Positions 58,913-64,000 of a stretch of 64,000 nt of DNA are shown piece after piece. Source of the DNA: Phialocephala subalpina (Eukaryota > Ascomycota > Leotiomycetes > Helotiales > Mollisiaceae); contig FJOG01000001.1 in NCBI GenBank assembly GCA_900073065.1, positions 3,445,815-3,509,814 of the forward strand, read 5' to 3'. Within the stretch, counting starts at the first letter, position 1, and every line of letters begins with the position of its first letter. A program made the translations under genes and the position numbers. The notes below the pieces were generated by a model. The model saw only the letters and a list, made by a program, of their open reading frames with translations. It searched no databases and was not told where the DNA came from.

Positions 58913-61185
58913 ATGGTCGATGCAATAGGGCCCGAGTCTCACTCCTCAATCATGGTAGACTCAAACTCCTCCAGTAACTCGGGACGGGAGCTTCAGGCTC
59001 GTCCTCCCAGATACGAATATGTAGAACTGGACGGAAACAATATTAGGTTGATGACCCTGCTACCTGGCCAAGCAACTGATCCCATTCGCATTACCATTTC
59101 CCACGCATCTTTAATTCCACCCGATCATACGTCGTTGCCTGCAATACTGTGGACAAAGGAAAAATTGCAACAGACATTACCGGAAGGCTGGACAGTGCAT
59201 AGGACTTTGGACGAAACTTTCCTGTTCGAAAATGAGAAAGGCACTTCTTGGACTCATCCCGATCCAGCACAAGACCGAGCGCATTACCAGCTCCCTGGAG
59301 ATTATCCATATCCTAACTTCGAGCCCAAATATGAGGCACTGTCATATTTCTGGGGCGATCCCACAAAAAGAGACACTATCTTCGTAGAAACACCGACCGA
59401 AACTCGATCCCTCGGTATCGGCCTCAACCTTGCCATCGCTCTCCAACATCTGAGATACGAAGACACCCCGCGGTCTTTGTGGATCGACGCAATATGCATA
59501 AATCAAGAAGACTTGGCAGAAAGATCTAGCCAAGTGAGGAGAATGGCAGCTCTTTACAAGATGGCATACAGAGTTATTGTGTGGCTAGGTCCAGAATCTG
59601 CTGATAGCAAGCTTGCATTGTCCACGATCGCGAATCTTGGTTCCCAGGTAGAGTGCAGCGAGGATATTTCCGCATATTTCCCAATTCCCGGCCGCGAAGA
59701 ACCTACCTTGGTGTGGAAAGATTTTATTGCGTCCCTAGATGAGCATTGGGCAGCATTAGACCACCTCCTACAGAGGCAGTGGTTCTCGAGACTATGGGTA
59801 ATGCAAGAAATCAGATTAGCGAACCGTCGAGCGATCGTTCAATGTGGTGGAGAGCAAATCAAGTGGAGTTATTTTTCACGGGCTTTCCTATCCATTTGGG
59901 ACCAGCATTTACCCCAGGCTTTGCGCCACCGAATTCACGGGACAAGGAAGTTGATGGGCAAAATGGCACCACTGCGGGTCGCGTTGCTCTTATCCTGGAG
60001 TGCATATAGCCATTGTTCGGATCCGAAAGATAAAGTGTATGCTATCCTAGGCATCGTGGACCCAGAATTCAGTCGTTCAATCCAGCCCCGGTATTCTTCA
60101 CCCAAGTCCCAAGTATATAAGGACGCCACTGTGGTCTATGTAGAGCTTTATCAGAAGCTTAATCTCCTACAGCAATGTTCCATAAGCAGCTGGGAAGTTG
60201 ATCTACCGACATGGGTCCCAAATTGGTCCGAAATCCCATCTTCAACTCTGTTTGAAGAGCGTCTCAACAATGCCAGTGGACTGTCGTCCGCATCTGCCAT
60301 ATTTCTACGCCAAATATACTCGAGGTAATAGGCATTATGTGTGCCAGAGTGACGGAGGTACACACTTTCGGCTTTGACAAGGAACACCGTCTACAACTAC
60401 TTGCAGAGAAGTATCGTAGAAGAGGATCTCGATATCTCACTGGAGAAAATATGGTACGCGCTGTTGTAGCAAGTTTGGTAGGAAATAGGTGTTTTGAACG
60501 GCAGCCAGATCAGCATAGTTTGCCCCATTTGGACGCATTAGTGCGTCTGTTCTTAGAAGAGGATTCCGCGTCTGGGAAAGGAGGGAGCTTGGCTCTTTTC
60601 CCTGAAAATATCGCACACCACGTGGACAGATACAAGCCCGGTCGTGTCTTTTTCGAAACTATGGAAGGATATGTAGGAATAGCCCCACAAGGCATCCAGC
60701 CAGGTCGGGATAATCTATTTCACTTGGTGCAAATGTTGTACTAACGTAACAAAACAGACTTGGACCTTATCTGTGTTCTTCTTGGATGCAACCTGCCCCT
60801 GGTCTTAAGACCCACAGCCTCTGGGCAGTTTCAAGTTGTTGGAGAGTGTCATGTTCATGGACTCTGCGATACAGAAGCTTTGCTTGGGCCCCTCTCGAAA
60901 GAATGGACAATTGAGATTCAAGATGCCTCCTTGGAAGGGACTGGCTGGCCGACTTTTGTCAATATCCGGACCAATATGAGAACGTGGCAAGATCCAAGAC
61001 TACCCCCACTTCCTCCAGAGTGGGAGGGGATCCCGCACCCCGAGCTGTCAAGCAGTAGCACAGGTTCACTCTTCTACCGCTTCAAGTCTAATGTCACGGC
61101 TAAGACTACTAAATTTGATCCCCGACTTTCTCTAAAAACACTAGAGGAGCGAGGTGCCAAGCTACGGAAGTTCCAGCTTATTTAG
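58913..61185 (+). CDS. HET-domain protein with WW modules; probable frameshift near 60300
   Basis: From 58913 one frame runs to 60328. A WW-like module at residues ~88-118 (LPEGWTVHRT ... GTSWTHPDP, Trp spacing 20) precedes the HET domain: YEALSYFWGD, LWIDAICINQEDLAERSSQV and YRVIVWLGPE. The HET-typical continuation (PNILEVIGIMCARVTEV) is open only in another frame from about 60296, with no room for an intron, so a one-base frameshift is likely. A normal intron (60704-60757, branch CTAAC) leads to the last exon. That exon includes DLICVLLGC, then further WW-like segments: GWPTFVNIRTNMRTWQDPR and PPEWEG ... TKFDPRL. HET proteins mediate incompatibility-type death; WW modules bind proline-rich partners. 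Either recently inactivated or a sequencing indel. Confidence 0.78.
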
Positions 61186-61446
61186 CAGATACCTTGAAGA
61201 CTTCGAATCTGTTGGTCTTTACTATGAGCAAGCCTCATTGTTTGAAGAAGCTCATTAATGTTTCACGTTTGTCTTCATCGTTATTCTCGAATGAGTTCAC
61301 GGGGTCTCATGAGAGAAATGGAAGACTTAACACCTAAGGGGAGCTATTATAGTTACATATTAAAGCATTACCTCGTTAAAGTGTAGTAACTGCGGTATAT
61401 ACTCTCATGTGTTGTAGCATAAGCTGAGATAATGCGCTGAAGTATA

Positions 61447-61515
61447 GAGCACTGAAGGCATGCGGAGCATTAGAGGCATGCGCAGCACTGGAGGCACGCG
61501 GAGCGCTGTGATGCG
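61447..61515. repeat. 18-bp minisatellite, 3.5 units
   Basis: Three consecutive 18-bp units (consensus GAGCACTrGAGGCATGCG) begin at 61447, 61465 and 61483, and a partial unit follows from 61501. The surrounding 61186-61777 shows no gene. Confidence 0.85.
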
Positions 61516-61777
61516 CTAGGTTATAGGCATAGTGCGCTATAATTTTAGGGTGCATGCGCTGTAATATTCCTTAAGCAGTGGAGTGTGAGTATCAAAAGTT
61601 GAGAAAAATCGGCACTGATACTTTTGGCCGCTATGGTGCGCCCTTGGTTGGGCTCTTTCAGCCACAAGATGTGCCCGCCCAATCCGACGGCCATAACCTT
61701 ACGAGCCTAATCAGATAAGTCTGAGTTTTCAGGCCATAAGGCATCCAAGAACATCAATTGAATGCAACCATGATAAT

Positions 61778-62060
61778 TTAATTAGGAGTTGACCACCCAT
61801 GGCGATTCATTAATATATAAACCCAGTGCTTCTGCTTTAAAATCAACTCATTGATCCAATCCTGTGGTATTCTGTCCCATTCCTCCAAGACCATAGCTTC
61901 CATTTCTGCCACGATTATAGATTATTTACGCCGGTGGTATAAAGCCTACTTAATTCTCTTCTAGTACTTTTCAATAAAGTTCATATCAAAGCTTATAAAA
62001 GGACAAGGCATAAAGATAATACCGTGCTTCGTATGGTACTAAGTATAATAGTTTCGAGTA
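61778..62060 (-). mobile_element. RIP-degraded C-terminus of a Tc1/mariner-type transposase
   Basis: On the minus strand the last part reads EEWDRIPQDWINELI and MNRHGWSTPN, ending in a TAA at 61778-61780, the usual tail of fungal Tc1/mariner DDE transposases. Upstream in the same frame comes FISFDMNFIEKY where a live element would have PxSPDxNPIExxW, with TAG/TAA codons where Trp, Gln or Arg would stand. These C-to-T and G-to-A changes match RIP. The rest of the element dissolves into the AT-rich tract. Terminal inverted repeats are not identifiable. Confidence 0.75.
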
Positions 62061-62369
62061 AACTTATAACCATGAATTAAATTACTATTTTTTATAAATA
62101 AAAACTTTATTACTAATTATTCTGTCCCATTCCTCCAAGACCATAGCTTCCATTTCTGCCACGATTATAGATTATTTACGCCGGTGGTATAAAGCCTACT
62201 TAATTCTCTTCTAGTACTTTTCAATAAAGTTCATATCAAAGCTTATAAAAGGACAAGGCATAAAGATAATACCGTGCTTCGTATGGTACTAAGTATAATA
62301 GTTTCGAGTAAACTTATAACCATGAATTAAATTACTATTTTTTATAAATAAAAACTTTATTACTAATTA
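61870..62369. repeat. Exact 250-bp tandem duplication
   Basis: The segment starting TTCTGTCCCATTCC at about 61870 repeats from about 62120 with a 250-bp period. I found no differences between the two copies by eye. The unit lies inside the mariner transposase remnant, so the duplication came after the RIP damage. It could also be an assembly artefact. Confidence 0.9.
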
Positions 62370-64000
62370 CCTTCGATTATAATTTCTAATATAATATAAA
62401 TATTATTATTTTATTTTAATTATTTTATTTTTCCTTTATTATAATCCTTTTTTAATTTTCCAATTCGTTATTTGGTTTAATTTATATGTTTATAACCCTT
62501 ATAATTAATTTATTTCCTTTATAATAATTATATTATTTATTTTATTATTTAGAATTCTTAGATTTAAAAAGTATATTATTATATATATTTAATTATTTTC
62601 TTTCGAATTAAATTATCAATTCGAATATAATTACTTTTTATATATTTTATTAACCTTTAATTCTAATTGGTTTTACTTTAATTAAATAATTATAATACGC
62701 GATTTATTAATTAGAATCCCCGATTTATTATTATAATTTCGATATTATAACTTATATTAAATTAATAAAAATACGAGTATAATAAAACTCGCGTATTTTT
62801 TATATATTATTATAATATTATAATCCTTATTATTATATTTTCTAAAGATTAAAATATTATTTTCTTATTTTTATTTATTATAATATATAATTAGTTACAA
62901 AAATCCCTTATAATAATATAAATTAATTTCTTCTTAATTATACCCCGGTAAATTTTCTTTCTTAGTAATATATTAATCAAAGTTTTATACCTTGATTTTA
63001 AAATAATTTAAAATAATATAATTAGTATTTATTTTTTATTATATAATATTAATATATCGAATTATTTATTTAATATCTAATAAACCAAATACGAAATTCC
63101 TAATTATTAAATCCTATTATAAGATTATATTTACTTATAATATCCTACGATTTATTTTAATTCGAAAGATTAAAAGAATATTTTCCTAGTTATAAAGAAA
63201 ACTTTAATTAAATAATAAGATTTATAAATTATAATTTGCGGGGGAATATAAGGATAATTATAAGAAAATAAAAATTATTTAATTTTAAATAAATTATATT
63301 TATTATAATTTCTAGGAATTTACTTTATTTTATTATATTATAATAATAATATAATCCGGAAAATATTAATAAATTTTTCTTATAAAATTAAATATTAATA
63401 TAAGTTTTAATATTATTATTAATTTTATGTAATATATTAAACTAAAATTTATTTTGCGTATTAATTCGAGATTAATAAAGGAATTAAATTAATATTTTAT
63501 AAAGGAATATTATATAATTATTTTAATCCAAAGGTTATATTATTTGAATTATTTTAAATTAAGAATTAAATAATAATACCCTTTAAGAAAAAGGATTATA
63601 TTATTCGGGATTATATTCTAATTACGCTTTGAGTTTAATTATATAAAAGGATTTACCAATTATAATTTTATTTTTTAATATTTAATATAATTAAAGGAAA
63701 TTAAATAAAAAGTATTAAAAATTACCAAAAAAATAAATCGTATAATCTCGAATATAATATTATTTGGTTTTTTAAAATTTAGGCAAATATATTAGAATAT
63801 TAATATGGTTTTTATATATCGTAAAAATAAAAAAATATTTTATAATTATATTCGAATTATTTATAAGGCGAAATATTACGGAAGAATTCTCGCGAAAAAA
63901 AATAATCCGGGGGAAATTATATAAAGGAAATTAAATACGAAGTATTTTTGGGTTTAATATTATAAAGTTATATTAATATTCAAATAATACTTTTAGAAAT
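62370..64000. other. AT-rich tract to window end, RIP-type
   Basis: About 1.6 kb is almost only A and T, dominated by TTATA, AATTA and TATAAT words, with scattered CG-containing words such as CCGG. No open frame of note. It looks like a strongly RIP-mutated repeat block, and the transposase remnant sits at its left border. Confidence 0.85.

Noticed and set aside
1..64000. tRNA or rRNA genes
   Set aside because: No cloverleaf with a convincing T-loop and acceptor stem was found on either strand by eye; a tRNAscan-SE run would be decisive.

Overview
The window is nuclear DNA of a filamentous ascomycete (Pezizomycotina). Genes carry several short introns of about 46-98 bp (one longer, 263 bp) with GT...AG ends and CTAAC/CTGAC-like branch points. 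The gene content is typically fungal: HET domains, a NACHT NTPase, 2EXR proteins, a BEM3-type RhoGAP and PRA1. AT-rich patches look like repeat-induced point mutation (RIP). The many 2EXR/HET copies would fit Leotiomycetes, but that is a guess. I derived the splice sites by hand and checked that exon lengths keep frame; none is backed by transcript data.

Three kinds of territory alternate. (1) Conserved housekeeping genes: an APH-fold protein resembling mitochondrial AIM9 (8.1-10.1 kb), the PX-PH-RhoGAP protein BEM3 (12.9-17.7 kb), an FAH-family hydrolase (33.7-34.7 kb), a small J-protein (36.0-36.9 kb), PRA1 (40.7-41.3 kb) and the ER J-protein ERJ5 (42.2-43.5 kb). (2) Fungal-specific proteins that are disordered or unknown (23.5, 29.4-32.9, 37.5, 39.3-40.8 and 49.7 kb). 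(3) Accessory genes of the kinds linked to non-self recognition and regulated cell death: a DUF7580-subtilisin protein cut by the left edge, a C2H2/ankyrin protein with nearly identical repeats, a HET protein with an in-frame stop, a NACHT protein, a BTB protein, several 2EXR proteins and, at the right end, a HET protein that carries WW modules.

The accessory parts hold many gene fossils: a kinase-like fragment (6.7-7.1 kb), a HET fragment (11.9 kb), a broken 2EXR gene (48.9 kb) and a second broken 2EXR gene next to its intact paralogue (54.3 and 55.3 kb). The right end changes at about 61.8 kb into a RIP-degraded Tc1/mariner-type transposase remnant with an exact 250-bp tandem duplication. 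Beyond it lies almost pure A+T sequence to the end of the window. About 5.7 kb upstream of BEM3 (17.7-23.5 kb) has no gene I can support.

I found no tRNA, rRNA, CRISPR array or prokaryotic-type operon. The best candidates for something little described are the HET-WW architecture, the DUF7580-subtilisin protein and the freshly homogenised ankyrin array, all in one window with decaying relatives.
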